From contig NZ_JAJMPA010000004.1 in NCBI RefSeq assembly GCF_020991475.1, positions 310,001 through 374,000 of the forward strand: a stretch of DNA of 64,000 nt, read 5' to 3'. The stretch is from Pedobacter sp. MC2016-14. Its GTDB lineage: Bacteria > Bacteroidota > Bacteroidia > Sphingobacteriales > Sphingobacteriaceae. Made by a program: the position numbers and the translations under genes. The notes below the pieces were generated by a model. That model made no database searches and was not told the origin of the DNA. It was given only the letters and a program-made list of their open reading frames with translations. This document shows positions 45,531 through 53,598 of the stretch, one piece after another (the first letter of the stretch is position 1; each line of letters starts with the position of its first letter).

Positions 45531-46835
45531 TTAATAAGGTGAATAGTTACTGTTCCTCCAGCGCTTTTTCTCAAATGCCGCCCTTGCCAGATAGCAAAAA
45601 AATGGCACAATGATCAGCAAAAGCGCGTAACATAATAAATTACGCCATAACACATGGTTAATCGTAACACTAATGCTCATTTTATCCCTTAATGGATCAC
45701 CTGAAGCCGGGTACACATTCAGATGGTACATTCCTGCAGGAATTTCAGATAAGAGCACTTCCGTAGTCATACTTCCTTCGCTCCAGCTTTCACCACCTTC
45801 AACACCACTATAATACTCTATACCTGCATTCACCTCCCAGGTTTGATTTGTTTTTTCATTAACCAGAACCGTGGTAGCTTCCAGCCAGTTGTTACTCAGA
45901 CCAGAAGTCAATACAATATCCATTGCAGAAGAAGCATCAGTAACTTTAAAAGAAGGTGTCACAAAGGGTTTAAATTCAAAGTTCCCTTTAGAAGGATCGT
46001 AAGCAATATCAAATACCTGGTCCATCAAGGTCTGCTCAGGTTTAACATATACCATTGCCAACTGCACCAACACTAAGACCAGCATCATGATAAACGAAGC
46101 CCGGAAAGACCATAGCCAAAACTCATTCGCTTTTGATGGTTGGTTGGATAGAATTCCTGATTTAGCCGGAAACAAATTGACATCCAACTTAAATGCATCG
46201 GCAATCACCTTAGGCTCCTGGTATTCGCCCAAGTAGTAATTGGTTTGCTTACGGGGAGAGGTCGTTTTTTCCTTGACCAATACATATGGTGGTGCTATAA
46301 ATTCCTGCACCCTAATTCGGTCAACCAATACATCCCAATCAAATTCTCCCAGCAGCCCCGTAATTTTACGCCCGTATTTGTGAAAAAGTCTATATTCAAC
46401 ATTCCGGTACATCACAGAATTTGTTAGATCCATAGGCTTTTCCAGATCAGGCAAAAAATTATCTCCATATAACAGGTTCCAATGTCCATCATACTCCGAC
46501 AATGTGGCGTAGCCCTGCTCATAATTATAAAGTATATATTCACGCCAGGCATATTCCGCAGCACCATCTTCATGCATCTCCAGATATGCGATCACTTTAA
46601 AAGAAACACCATCCAGCAACCCTTCTGTACCCAATGGAATAGCAGGTTTCAATATAGGCGGGTTTAAAATTTTATATTTCTTTGGCTCCTCGTTAATAAA
46701 TTGAATGTAGATATTACAGGAACTGCAAACACAGAATTCGCTCCCCATTGGATCATAAAGGGTAATGCTGCTACTACATTCAGGACAATACGCATCTTCC
46801 GGAGCAGGAAAGGTTGTTAAAGGAAAAGTTGCCAT
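45531..46835 (-). CDS. DUF4178 membrane protein with N-terminal zinc ribbon
   Basis: A 434-residue protein. Order: zinc ribbon C17-x2-C20 ... C37-x2-C40; DUF4178 beta domain (about 65-215, with EYAWREYILYNYEQGYATLSE); transmembrane helix (about 245-264); an extracytoplasmic beta domain (about 270-395); second transmembrane helix (about 398-418); basic tail. Its ATG overlaps the stop of the SpeD-like gene by one base, so translation is probably coupled. Function of DUF4178 is unknown. Topology suggests a cytoplasmic sensing part and an extracytoplasmic domain. Confidence 0.82.
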   Translation of the reverse strand: MATFPLTTFPAPEDAYCPECSSSITLYDPMGSEFCVCSSCNIYIQFINEEPKKYKILNPPILKPAIPLGTEGLLDGVSFKVIAYLEMHEDGAAEYAWREYILYNYEQGYATLSEYDGHWNLLYGDNFLPDLEKPMDLTNSVMYRNVEYRLFHKYGRKITGLLGEFDWDVLVDRIRVQEFIAPPYVLVKEKTTSPRKQTNYYLGEYQEPKVIADAFKLDVNLFPAKSGILSNQPSKANEFWLWSFRASFIMMLVLVLVQLAMVYVKPEQTLMDQVFDIAYDPSKGNFEFKPFVTPSFKVTDASSAMDIVLTSGLSNNWLEATTVLVNEKTNQTWEVNAGIEYYSGVEGGESWSEGSMTTEVLLSEIPAGMYHLNVYPASGDPLRDKMSISVTINHVLWRNLLCYALLLIIVPFFCYLARAAFEKKRWRNSNYSPY

Positions 46836-47188
46836 TACCTGATCAATTCTGTCTTCTGACGCTCAATACCTTCAAAAAAAGCAAGCACCTCTTCATAGAT
46901 TGCCCTTACTTTGTCATGATTATCTTTCTGATAATTAGAAAGGAAAATATCAAAAGTCGCCATTTCAAATTCCGGCCAGGTATGAATAGAAAGGTGAGAT
47001 TCCGTTAAACATACAACAGCCGTAAAACCACCACCGGCAAAATCATGGTAAACTTCCCCTACCTGTGAAAGTTCATATTTACAGATTAAATCTTCGAAAA
47101 GTACCTTACATTGTGCCGAAGCTTGTAAAGCGGCGGCTTTTTTAGAATCAAATTCTGCTAAAATATGCAGTCCTGGTTTGTAGAGCAT
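46835..47188 (-). CDS. speD: S-adenosylmethionine decarboxylase (SpeD) homologue, pyruvoyl type
   Basis: A 117-residue SpeD/SpeH-class proenzyme. The self-cleavage motif is ESHLSIHTWPE with Ser64 as pyruvoyl precursor and His69 as processing base. It would supply decarboxy-AdoMet to the aminopropyltransferase downstream. Compared with the classical bacterial enzyme, the position 20 residues after the cleavage Ser, normally the Cys general acid (FTCG), reads FLSN here, a Cys-to-Ser change. SpeD homologues lacking canonical residues can be ornithine or arginine decarboxylases, so substrate is uncertain. Confidence 0.85.
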   Translation of the reverse strand: MLYKPGLHILAEFDSKKAAALQASAQCKVLFEDLICKYELSQVGEVYHDFAGGGFTAVVCLTESHLSIHTWPEFEMATFDIFLSNYQKDNHDKVRAIYEEVLAFFEGIERQKTELIR

Positions 47189-47232
47189 TAAAATTGTTAT
47201 TTAGCTCAAATATAGCAGATATTTTAATATTA

Positions 47233-47961
47233 CTACAACCCTATCCTACCTTCAGCCCAATAGGCCTGGGTTTTAATATTTTTTGAATTGATCCCCATGG
47301 TTAAAAGGGCTTTTCTAATCAACTGTATTGCATTCGCATTTCCAGATAAATAAAAAACCCCATTATCAAACTGATCCGGTGCCATGCCTTTCAAATCTTC
47401 CAGACATTCTACCGTGTTCCCGCCCGGTTCCCGATTGTCACGCCTGATTTTGATCATATCCAATCCAAGCGATTCATGAATGTCTATGGTTTCCTTCTGT
47501 AATTCCAGTATGCCAGAATAATATTGACCCCGTTTATCAATCTCTATTGCCATGCTCTGAAACAAACCCAGGGTAGTCTCATCACCAAAAAAGAAGTGCG
47601 AGGGCGATTCAGGCTGATAGAATTTTTTTCCTCTTGGCGGAACCATCTTTAAAGAGTCGCCCACTTTTAAGCGATTGATAAAATCACTGCCAGGCCCTTT
47701 ACCATGAATATGAAACAGGATTTCACATTGTCCTTTTTCCCGGTCCAGCCCTGAAATTGTATAATTCCTGAAGTCACGGTCACTCACCCTAAAAGCCACC
47801 GCATGGCTGATCTCAAAAGGCATCTTTTCAAAATCACCTTCAAAAACGATGTTTTTCAATTCCTTATGAAGTGATTGCACGGCATTTACTTTAACTATTG
47901 GATATTTTGAACCCAGGATATTTATCAACGCATCACCGACCCATTTAGGTGCTCTTGGCAT
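47233..47961 (-). CDS. Siderophore-interacting protein (FAD/NAD(P)H ferric reductase family)
   Basis: A 242-residue protein of the SIP family. It has an N-terminal FAD-binding barrel (about 15-110, with RDFRNYTIS and HIHGKGPGSDF, VPPRGKKF) and a C-terminal NAD(P)H domain (FFFGDETTLGLFQSM; ending AYWAEGRIGL). These enzymes reduce ferric siderophores in the cytoplasm to release iron. An AraC regulator lies 80 bp upstream on the same strand, a common pairing. Confidence 0.88.
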   Translation of the reverse strand: MPRAPKWVGDALINILGSKYPIVKVNAVQSLHKELKNIVFEGDFEKMPFEISHAVAFRVSDRDFRNYTISGLDREKGQCEILFHIHGKGPGSDFINRLKVGDSLKMVPPRGKKFYQPESPSHFFFGDETTLGLFQSMAIEIDKRGQYYSGILELQKETIDIHESLGLDMIKIRRDNREPGGNTVECLEDLKGMAPDQFDNGVFYLSGNANAIQLIRKALLTMGINSKNIKTQAYWAEGRIGL

Positions 47962-48041
47962 ATTCTTCTGTTTTTATTTACAATACAAAAAAACGCCATT
48001 GTGCTACAGCAATCAATGCTATATTTAAGGAATAAGATGGA

Positions 48042-48902
48042 CTATTTGCGGTATTTAAGCCTAAATTGCTGCGGAGGCATTCCTGCAACTTTGCCAAACA
48101 GCCTGATAAAATAAGTTTGATCTTCGTAGCCCAGGACATGCGCAATTTCCTTTACCGTAAGGCTGGTATAATACAGCATTCTTTTAGCTTCCAACACAAT
48201 TTCCTGTTGTATCCAGTAACTCACCGAAAAACCTGTGTATTGTTTCACTGCCTCATTTAAGTAAACCGGACTAATGTTCAGAAGACCCGCATAAGCGGAT
48301 GGACTTTTCATTGACTTGAACTTATCTTGTAAATGGTTTTTAAACTGCCTTGAAATCACCGAAATTCTACGATCAGAATTCTCCCCGCATTGTCCTGCCT
48401 GGTTATAAATGGAAGCAAACATCCCAATACAGCCTTCTACAAGATGACGGAGTGTATGATGATGAAAACTTGCGCCAGATTGGTTTGTATAAACTTCATC
48501 CAGCAACAACATGCAGTTCTTCAATACACTTGCCTGATGATCTTTTATGGCTATGGGGGTATCCCGCAGTACATTTTCCTGAAACAACTGCCGAAAGGAT
48601 TCGTCAACCCAGGATACGTCAACTGCAATTACCCAGGCCTTAAACTCCAGGGTTGAAATGGCATAATGCACCTGCCCCGGCCGTACCACAAATACAGCGC
48701 AGCCCTCCACACAGCGCTCCTTAAAATCAACCATCATCCTGCAGGTTCCCATTTCCTGAAAGGCAAACATGTAATGATCATCCCGATGCGCGGCGGTTAA
48801 ACCAGAAAGGTCAAAATTTTGATCAGGAAGCCGGTGAATGTCAATGCCTGTTGTTTTTGGATTGTTCAGGGTGTGTAAAGGAATCTGATCTGCTGCTTTC
48901 AT
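48042..48902 (-). CDS. AraC-family transcriptional regulator, cupin type
   Basis: A 286-residue regulator with an N-terminal cupin-like sensor (about 20-110, FVVRPGQVHYA) and C-terminal AraC helix-turn-helix pair (about 190-284; INISPVYLNEAVKQYTGFS-like first helix set, then VKEIAHVLGYEDQTYFIRLFGKVAG). It starts 12 bp after the S41 peptidase stop, so it may be the tail of the heme operon, and may control the siderophore-interacting reductase downstream. Effector unknown. Confidence 0.88.
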   Translation of the reverse strand: MKAADQIPLHTLNNPKTTGIDIHRLPDQNFDLSGLTAAHRDDHYMFAFQEMGTCRMMVDFKERCVEGCAVFVVRPGQVHYAISTLEFKAWVIAVDVSWVDESFRQLFQENVLRDTPIAIKDHQASVLKNCMLLLDEVYTNQSGASFHHHTLRHLVEGCIGMFASIYNQAGQCGENSDRRISVISRQFKNHLQDKFKSMKSPSAYAGLLNISPVYLNEAVKQYTGFSVSYWIQQEIVLEAKRMLYYTSLTVKEIAHVLGYEDQTYFIRLFGKVAGMPPQQFRLKYRK

Positions 48903-48914
48903 TTCCTGACAAAA

Positions 48915-50234
48915 TTAGTAAATAGTTACACGAAGCAACCGCCTCCTGTCCTCAATCATGCCATTCTTTAAAGGCAATGCATTGCTTACAGCGTCCGTTT
49001 CTTGATTACCACCCGATCCTGACGCTAAAGTACGGCGTACTTTTTCGGTTGTTACAGCTGGTACTTCTGCAGACTGAATAGCGGCCAGCGCTTTACGCAG
49101 GCAGCTTTCATTGGGATTGCCCAATTCGTATTGCCCATCAGGCACAGCTTCAAGATCCACAGGCATTCCATCAAAATAATCGGAGGCGCCAGCTGCATTT
49201 TTGATCAGAAAACTGGACATGTAAACCGTATAATCATCAATAACCACCCCAAAAAACCCAATGGGCTTACCATACGTCCTACTTCCCACCAGCTTCACAT
49301 TATAATAAGGTTTTAAGCAACTGATCAGCAATTCGCTGGAAGAAGCTGTACCATTAGTCACAATAAAATATAAGTTTTTTACCGTTTCCAGACTGCCTTT
49401 TTTACTGAATTTATAGGTATTACCAGCCTCCGTAAAATCTACATCTGCCATGGTAGCAGCCCTGCCATTGTAGGTTACAGGTTTGCTATTTTCGTCCAGA
49501 TAAGGCTGATGGCGTAAAATGAGGGCCTTACCTTGCTGCATCAAATTATTAAACTTTTCTGTATACATCAACTTACCAGTTAAAGCAGAGGAAGCCACCA
49601 GATTCGCAATGTATTCTGCAGTTTGAACATATCCTCCTCCGTTATTCCGCAAATCAATGATCAGGTCTGCCGGCTTAGCCGCCGCAAGTTGATCAAAGGC
49701 TTCATCCAATTGGGATTTTATTTCCGCAAGCTTTGGAAAAGACGACAGCATCAAATAACCTACATTTGATCCGCCTACACTAAATACAGCCGTCAGCAGT
49801 GCCGAATTGGCTTCCGATGTAGCAAGGGTTTGCGCAACGCTGCCTCCGGCATTTACACCATTAACCAAATAAGAATATTTAGCGTTTCCCAGATATACCG
49901 GATTTTCATATGGTAATTTATTTGCAGGATTTACTTTCATCTGGGAGAGGTCAAAAAGCTCCTTTTGAAAGGCGGTAAAGTCCGGTGTATAATTTTCATA
50001 CCGTTGTCTCGGATTAAAGCCTTGGTAATCCGGCAACGCTTCCCGCCAGAGGTAAACCTGCCTTGCATAGAGAAAGATTGAATCCAGGGTAAATTGCCGG
50101 CGACTTCCAGTAGTTGGCGAGATGATCTCTTCAACATCCTCATTAATTGCTTTATCTTTTTTACAGGCAGAAATACCCGTCAAAAAAACAAAGCCAATTA
50201 AACAAGCTTTCAGGACAATCAATTTCCCTGTCAT
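48915..50234 (-). CDS. S41-family C-terminal-processing-type peptidase lipoprotein
   Basis: Protein of about 439 residues with lipobox TGISAC. The S41 catalytic core (about 155-400) has GYLMLSSF, LIIDLRNNGGG and the nucleophile region VTNGTASSSELL, where the Ser near residue 300 sits after TA. A clear PDZ domain is not obvious. A GTG start at 50252 directly abuts the heme oxygenase stop; I prefer the ATG at 50234, which follows a GAGAAAG ribosome-binding sequence. In this operon it may process or degrade a heme-carrying protein, which is inference. Confidence 0.85.
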   Translation of the reverse strand: MTGKLIVLKACLIGFVFLTGISACKKDKAINEDVEEIISPTTGSRRQFTLDSIFLYARQVYLWREALPDYQGFNPRQRYENYTPDFTAFQKELFDLSQMKVNPANKLPYENPVYLGNAKYSYLVNGVNAGGSVAQTLATSEANSALLTAVFSVGGSNVGYLMLSSFPKLAEIKSQLDEAFDQLAAAKPADLIIDLRNNGGGYVQTAEYIANLVASSALTGKLMYTEKFNNLMQQGKALILRHQPYLDENSKPVTYNGRAATMADVDFTEAGNTYKFSKKGSLETVKNLYFIVTNGTASSSELLISCLKPYYNVKLVGSRTYGKPIGFFGVVIDDYTVYMSSFLIKNAAGASDYFDGMPVDLEAVPDGQYELGNPNESCLRKALAAIQSAEVPAVTTEKVRRTLASGSGGNQETDAVSNALPLKNGMIEDRRRLLRVTIY

Positions 50235-50252
50235 CACATCTTTCTCAAACAC

Positions 50253-50828
50253 CTACAAGGTGGTAACTTTTGGATGATTTACTGTTCCAAATACATCGCC
50301 AAAACGGGCGAATGTTTCATGTGCAGCTTGTAAAGCCTGTTTTTCATCTTCCTCATTTTTAGCTAAGGCATCTAACACCGCGGTGAATTCGCCCCATTTT
50401 TGTCCCGAAGCCTCGCCATATCCGCTGAAAAAAGAAAAACCTTTAGTAAGCCCTCCCTTTTGCAGCATCTTTACAATGTAAGGCCCGCCCATAATGGAAC
50501 CTTCCAATACATACAGCGCACCCAATGCCTGTACCGTATTGTTAACTTCTGGTGCAGTTGCAAAAGGCAGTTCATCTACAGTACCCCCTAAAGCTTCGAT
50601 ATCGGCCCTGATGTAAGAGGCATTGCGACGCTCCGCCAAATCAGGCAAAACGGCTGTTGTAATGTAAGGGGCAATAACTTGTTCTACCGCATTAAAATAT
50701 GCGTAGAAATGTTTTAACAGATCGGCATAATCTGCCTCATTACGGATGGTCTTAATTTTAGCGACCACTTTTTTTTCTACTTCCTGGTGAGGCGTTTTCG
50801 TAGCCTCTTTAATTTTCGCACTTAACAT
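50253..50828 (-). CDS. Biliverdin-producing heme oxygenase
   Basis: A 191-residue all-helical heme oxygenase-like protein. The proximal heme ligand is the His of TPHQEVE (about residue 14), and the distal helix glycine-rich segment reads GYGEASGQKWGEF. GALYVLEGSIMGG is also a family feature. It opens heme to biliverdin, CO and Fe2+ in the cytoplasm, releasing iron imported by the HmuTUV-like system. It is 47 bp downstream of the last HmuY-like gene. Confidence 0.88.
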   Translation of the reverse strand: MLSAKIKEATKTPHQEVEKKVVAKIKTIRNEADYADLLKHFYAYFNAVEQVIAPYITTAVLPDLAERRNASYIRADIEALGGTVDELPFATAPEVNNTVQALGALYVLEGSIMGGPYIVKMLQKGGLTKGFSFFSGYGEASGQKWGEFTAVLDALAKNEEDEKQALQAAHETFARFGDVFGTVNHPKVTTL

Positions 50829-50875
50829 TTTATTTAGATTTTCTGTGATTTATCTTGTTTGATTAAAATTCAAGC

Positions 50876-51649
50876 TTACTTCGTATTCAGATTCTTACTT
50901 CCTGAAGGCGCAATATAATAACGAAAGCTCAGAAACCCTCTTTGAGAATTTGCATTATTTTCCGTCGGCTTCGTATCATAATTGTTGATGAATTGAAACT
51001 TAGCATATCGGCCATCATGCAATTTCAATACCCATGTTTTATTTGCGTAGGGAGTACTGTATAACAGATCGCCAGTTTCTGAATTGTAAGTATCATATGC
51101 CCAGGCCACGCTATTCAGATAATGCTGATAATTTTCAGCGTTTGTAAGATTGTCCGATCCACCAGTACCAGTTATATTACCTTGCTGATCTTCAGGATTC
51201 GGCCCATGTGCCAACAGCATATTGTCTGTAACCGAGGTAACGTCGTCAAAATTCTGGATCACATAAGTAAAACTCACATCGTTATACAAACTTAGATCGT
51301 ACCACGGATAGTTAAAGTTAAGGGTTTGCGAATAATTAGCATAGACTTCCGAAGAATATCTTCCACGAAACACAATATCCCATTTATTGGTCTTAAGGTA
51401 CTTATCCTCTGGCAAAAACTTCATGCTATCGAGGCTAAAATAATCCCGCATTCTCCCGTTACTTCTTGTAATATCTACTGGAAGAAAGCTTACCTCTACA
51501 ATACCATTTTTATACTTTTTGATGTATTGGCTTACCTGGACAAATTCGGGTTCTTCAGGAACTGGTTCTAAAGCATCATTTTCTTTACATGATGTAATAA
51601 ATAATGCAAAGGCTATTGAGGCAAAAAATATATATTTTGAAATTTTCAT
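50876..51649 (-). CDS. HmuY-like heme-binding lipoprotein 5
   Basis: A 257-residue lipoprotein (Cys about residue 21, FITSC). The beta-rich body has the family phrases KWDIVFRGRYSSEVYANY and a late YAKFQFINNYD, FLSFRYYI, shared with the four other HmuY-like proteins here. HmuY proteins capture heme at the surface and pass it to the TonB receptor. Heme ligands cannot be assigned with certainty. It is separated from the preceding HmuY-like gene by a terminator hairpin. Confidence 0.82.
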   Translation of the reverse strand: MKISKYIFFASIAFALFITSCKENDALEPVPEEPEFVQVSQYIKKYKNGIVEVSFLPVDITRSNGRMRDYFSLDSMKFLPEDKYLKTNKWDIVFRGRYSSEVYANYSQTLNFNYPWYDLSLYNDVSFTYVIQNFDDVTSVTDNMLLAHGPNPEDQQGNITGTGGSDNLTNAENYQHYLNSVAWAYDTYNSETGDLLYSTPYANKTWVLKLHDGRYAKFQFINNYDTKPTENNANSQRGFLSFRYYIAPSGSKNLNTK

Positions 51650-51671
51650 CTGTTTTGTATCTGAATCTGTT

Positions 51672-51706
51672 TATAAAAATCACCCCGGGATAGTTTATTC
51701 CCGGGG
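51672..51706 (-). terminator. Intra-operon terminator/attenuator between HmuY-like genes 4 and 5
   Basis: Perfect 8-bp GC-rich stem CCCCGGGA (51683-51690) / TCCCGGGG (51699-51706) with an 8-nt loop, followed on the minus strand by TGATTTTTAT. It starts 20 bp after the stop at 51727 and should reduce transcription into HmuY-5, heme oxygenase and S41 peptidase. Confidence 0.75.
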
Positions 51707-51726
51707 CTTAATTAAGCTCTTTTTGT

Positions 51727-52536
51727 CTACAACGTACCTAAATATTTGTATCGGAAATGTAGATATGAATAGTTATCAGGGAAACCTGATGCACCATCTA
51801 TGGCTACACTGTTTTGGTATACGCTGGTAAATTCAATTGCGTATACTCTATCCAGATTGTCGCTGATCAAAATAGTTCGGTTTGTAATCGGCAATACCTC
51901 ATGGTTATCAAAATAGTAATTAAACCAACCTGTAATGGTTAAAGGAGTAGGATCTGAATAGGTAGCTGGTGTTCCTGGTGATAGAAAACCGTCATGGCCA
52001 AAACTTGTTCCACTTGGTGTAATGGTTGTTGCAGTGCTCCAATCGCTCAAAGTTACTGATGCGAACGCTACATCTTTAGCTTTAAGGGTTACAGAAGAAT
52101 GTTTACCAAGATATGCATTTGCGGTGCCGCCGAAAGATAAATCCCAACGATTAGCTGGAGCTGGTGCAGTAGTAGATGTTGCGCCTGGGATATTATCATT
52201 ATCACTAAATCTGAAATAATAGATCCCGTTTGGACGGTGGTACACGGAATCCGGATGGGTATAAATACCCTGATCTACAAAATAATTCTTTACGGTATAT
52301 ACACCACTTGTATTAAGTTCCACGGTACCAGTCGAACTTGTCAAAGTCAATGCAGATCCTCCTGCCGTTGGGTTTTTAACCGCTATAGTTTGGTTTAACT
52401 TTAACCCTTCTGGCGCATCAGCACCATCTTTTTTACAAGAAGACAATACACTTAAGGCCACAACACCTAAAGTTAAAGCCATCAATACATTTTTTTTAGT
52501 ACTTTTGCATGTTTGTTGAAAATCAATAGTTTTCAT
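51727..52536 (-). CDS. HmuY-like lipoprotein 4
   Basis: A 269-residue lipoprotein (Cys about residue 34, SVLSSC). It has an extra N-terminal beta segment compared with its paralogues, then NRWDLSFGGTANAYLG, the WDL/KWDI-type signature shared by this set, and a C-terminal YAIEFTSVYQ and YLHFRYKYLG. It is the most divergent of the five. It lies downstream of a 214-bp structured-looking gap. A heme-binding role is inferred from family and context. Confidence 0.72.
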   Translation of the reverse strand: MKTIDFQQTCKSTKKNVLMALTLGVVALSVLSSCKKDGADAPEGLKLNQTIAVKNPTAGGSALTLTSSTGTVELNTSGVYTVKNYFVDQGIYTHPDSVYHRPNGIYYFRFSDNDNIPGATSTTAPAPANRWDLSFGGTANAYLGKHSSVTLKAKDVAFASVTLSDWSTATTITPSGTSFGHDGFLSPGTPATYSDPTPLTITGWFNYYFDNHEVLPITNRTILISDNLDRVYAIEFTSVYQNSVAIDGASGFPDNYSYLHFRYKYLGTL

Positions 52537-52559
52537 AAAGGTTTTAATTATTATTTTAT

Positions 52560-52735
52560 TAATTGTTAAAATACGCGCACTGGTCTTTCCAGTTTGCAGA
52601 CCATTAGGCAGGGTTGGTGATGTTCAAGTCTTACCTCCCTCCTTCTGGATTTTCAGTCTTCACGAGACCTCCTGCCCATTCTCCCGGCATACCCGCTAAA
52701 TTTATGATTGCGCAATACGGTTTTGCCGGTGATCT
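52560..52735 (-). other. Non-coding gap with structured-RNA features
   Basis: The 214 bp between HmuY-like genes 3 and 4 has several pairings: CCGGCA/TGCCGG (52684-52689/52724-52729) around the palindrome ATTGCGCAAT (52707-52716); GGCAGG/CCTGCC (52607-52612/52671-52676); and two mutually exclusive hairpins ACTGG/CCAGT (52579-52593) and TGGTC/GACCA (52581-52603) just before the next gene. One frame contains a 19-codon mini-ORF (52631-52690). I recognise no known riboswitch. It could be a regulatory leader or a decayed gene. Confidence 0.4.
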
Positions 52736-52750
52736 GTAGCAATTTCTTTT

Positions 52751-53584
52751 TTATCCTCTTGTCTTAATGGTGTTGTTCCCAGCTACAGGCTGGATGTAAT
52801 ATTTGAAATTAAAATAGGGTGCAGGATATTCATATTTATCCTTAACCGTACCAGGTGCAGGATTACCGTAATACAAGTTCTGCAACTGAAATTTCACCCT
52901 CCGCCCATCTTTCAGGTAAATGATATTGGTTTTATTCCTGAACGGATTTAAAATATGGTTTGCCATCGTATAATAACCCCAGCTGTTTCCTGCCGCGTTA
53001 TCAATGGCTACGGTCATGTCTACTATTTTTCCTAAACCAGCAGGAATTGCCGGCACCTGGTCCAACTCGTCAAATGGTGTGGCAATGGTACGGATCATGC
53101 CACTTTCAAAAGAAGAATTGTCGCTATTTACGCTAATGGTAGAATTGTAAATATCATTAAAATTGATGTGCCAGTTGTCGTTAGTCCCTGCCAATACCTG
53201 CAAACGCGGAACAGTATCACGGGTATCCAGGTTAAAATAAACCGGATCTGCGAAAAGCGAACCATGGGTAGCACCGGCAGGCCAGTCTACCACATACACC
53301 ACACTATATTTTTCATCCAGGAAAACATAGGCTTTACCTTGCTTGGTCTCGAAGTTTTCTTTTGAATAAATCCCAGCTACCGGAATCACTTTCTCATAAT
53401 TATAACTCCATTCCTTTAACAACTTTGCCCTTGCCGGCACCCAAGGCGCTTCCGTCTTAAAAGTTTCCACTTCCGGTTCAGGTACCGCATCCTCGCTTTT
53501 TGAACAACTGCTTAGCGCAAGTGCCAGAAACAACAGCCATACCGGGTAATTGAACCAGCCATTTTTATCATTAATCGTCATCAT
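52751..53584 (-). CDS. HmuY-like lipoprotein 3
   Basis: A 277-residue lipoprotein (lipobox ALSSC, Cys about residue 27). Beta-rich body with NWHINFNDIYNSTISVNS, and a C-terminal RVKFQLQNLYYGNP and FNFKYYIQPV block like those of paralogues 1, 2 and 5. It lies 14 bp downstream of paralogue 2. Presumed surface heme or hemoprotein binder feeding the TonB receptor. Confidence 0.8.
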   Translation of the reverse strand: MMTINDKNGWFNYPVWLLFLALALSSCSKSEDAVPEPEVETFKTEAPWVPARAKLLKEWSYNYEKVIPVAGIYSKENFETKQGKAYVFLDEKYSVVYVVDWPAGATHGSLFADPVYFNLDTRDTVPRLQVLAGTNDNWHINFNDIYNSTISVNSDNSSFESGMIRTIATPFDELDQVPAIPAGLGKIVDMTVAIDNAAGNSWGYYTMANHILNPFRNKTNIIYLKDGRRVKFQLQNLYYGNPAPGTVKDKYEYPAPYFNFKYYIQPVAGNNTIKTRG

Positions 53585-53598
53585 CTTTTTATCTCGTT

